From: Persicitalea sp038242095
GTDB taxonomy: Bacteria; Bacteroidota; Bacteroidia; Cytophagales; Spirosomataceae
Direction: 5' to 3'
Assembly: GCA_038242095.1 (NCBI GenBank)
Contig: JBBSSJ010000243.1
Location: forward strand, 1 to 7,170
DNA: 7,170 bases
Part shown: in pieces, positions 6,523 to 7,170 of the stretch
How the letters are laid out: each line of letters opens with the position of its first letter
Numbering within the stretch: the stretch's first letter is position 1
Position numbers and translations under genes: made by a program
The notes under the pieces: generated by a model
The model's database searches: none
What the model was told of the DNA's origin: nothing
Seen by the model: only the letters and a program-made list of their open reading frames with translations

Positions 6523-7170
6523 ATGAAAATCCATATATTTCTCCACCGAACCTGTCTGCCCCGAATCAGCTGTTTCGCCAAAACAATCTCGGATTACGCC
6601 CTGGACGATCCCTTCGACAACTTGACTAATAATTTTGCTAAACCTAAATTCTTGAAAAACCGGATTGCCATGCTATACAAAAACAAAAATTCCAATTGGG
6701 CGCTGGGCAAGTACCTGGCTGTTTTGCCACTCGTCGGCCTGGTCGTGCTGCTTACCGCCGCCCGCGAGCGCGATGCCGAAGTTATAGATAGCACGCCACT
6801 CTTGGCTCGCAATACAGAGACGCGCGCCGCAGGTTTCAAAAATTTGAAAGAAGTGCAAATCACTGAGCCGAATCAAATACTGAACGGATCGCTGCTTAGA
6901 GATAAGCGTGTACCGGAAAAAGTCGTCGTGTCAGGTTACGGGGCGCTTTCTGGTCCCGGTGATGGCGGATTTAACAAATCTTTGGCCATGTATGATACGC
7001 TGCCCGCTCAATCTACCTTAGACCTGGATGAGCAAGCGCTGAAAGATCGCTTGAGCAAAGAAAAGCAGCAGGACAAAGCCACGGAATTCCAGAATTACCG
7101 CATGCCCGCCTTTAACATTAAGAACGCGGTTGATTACGGGCTTCCCAACCATGCCACTACCCTCAATGCG
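6523..7170 (+). CDS. 5' part of a peptidase-less M56 relative (3' end outside window)
   Basis: The frame is open from ATG 6523 to the right edge (216 codons), with TAA at 6514-6516 upstream. Residues about 24-49 (SDYALDDPFDNLTNNFAKPK, FLKNRIA) match the M56-derived N-terminus of the gene at 3987, and the hinge follows with Met50 (ATG 6670, alternative start). A membrane segment (about 65-80, YLAVLPLVGLVVLLTAA) ends without Cys, so this copy would be a membrane-anchored protein rather than a lipoprotein. No CarboxypepD_reg or TonB_C is recognisable in the visible part. Residues about 132-147 (PEKVVVSGYGALSGPG) resemble the VVVxGYG element found at the start of the SusC plug. The remaining residues, rich in Lys, Gln and Asp, are unassigned. 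Downstream sequence would show whether TonB_C follows. Confidence 0.8.
   Translation, partial: MKIHIFLHRTCLPRISCFAKTISDYALDDPFDNLTNNFAKPKFLKNRIAMLYKNKNSNWALGKYLAVLPLVGLVVLLTAARERDAEVIDSTPLLARNTETRAAGFKNLKEVQITEPNQILNGSLLRDKRVPEKVVVSGYGALSGPGDGGFNKSLAMYDTLPAQSTLDLDEQALKDRLSKEKQQDKATEFQNYRMPAFNIKNAVDYGLPNHATTLNA
6649..6720 (+). repeat. Hinge repeat copy 6
   Basis: It encodes FLKNRIA-MLYKNKNSNWALGKYLA. Upstream NLTNNFAKPK also matches the gene at 3987, so the shared region extends about 12 codons to the left of the hinge. Confidence 0.82.

Noticed and set aside
744..6720. Mobile element or CRISPR-like array as the cause of the repeats
   Set aside because: The repeats are in-frame protein-coding modules with irregular spacing. 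There are no inverted ends, transposase, or regular spacers.

Overview
The window looks like Bacteroidota chromosome, most likely from the order Cytophagales. This rests on protein content: M56/BlaR1-type peptidases fused to carboxypeptidase-regulatory-like (CarboxypepD_reg) and TonB C-terminal (TonB_C) domains, SusC-like plug fragments ending in GANGV...TTKK, AT-rich leaders without Shine-Dalgarno sequences, and one ...GANGVVLIITKK tail typical of that phylum. I cannot name a genus.

All credible genes lie on the + strand, with gaps of -4 to 54 nt, so the window reads as one operon-like block. In order it contains: (1) the 3' end of a CarboxypepD_reg/TonB_C/plug-like protein, 1-704; (2) a predicted lipoprotein with CarboxypepD_reg and TonB_C, 759-1565; (3) a membrane protein with CarboxypepD_reg but no TonB_C, 1601-2278; (4) the only full-length M56 metallopeptidase, fused to CarboxypepD_reg and TonB_C, 2299-3990; (5) a TonB_C plus plug-like protein lacking the peptidase domain, 3987-5111; (6) a secreted CarboxypepD_reg/TonB_C/plug-like gene broken by an in-frame TAA, 5130-6053; (7) a small secreted TonB_C protein, 6057-6488; (8) the 5' part of another peptidase-less relative, 6523-7170, running off the end.

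The unifying feature is a segment of about 24 codons (consensus LLKNRI-x-MLYK-x-KNSNWALGKY) that in the full-length protein joins the peptidase domain to its last membrane segment. It occurs six times. Genes 2, 3, 5 and 8 begin at or just before it, as if each came from a complete M56 fusion gene by loss of the catalytic domain. The conserved Met in this hinge is the only possible start of gene 2, where the following hydrophobic stretch and Cys form a lipoprotein signal. The block thus resembles a nursery of duplicated and truncated M56-sensor ectodomains.

M56 proteins in other bacteria (BlaR1, MecR1) sense a ligand outside the cell and trigger cleavage of a BlaI-type repressor. No such repressor and no ExbB/ExbD lie within the window, so the signal and the partners of these proteins are not visible here. 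I see no tRNA, rRNA, CRISPR, transposase, att site or convincing terminator. The longest stretch without a gene is 54 nt.
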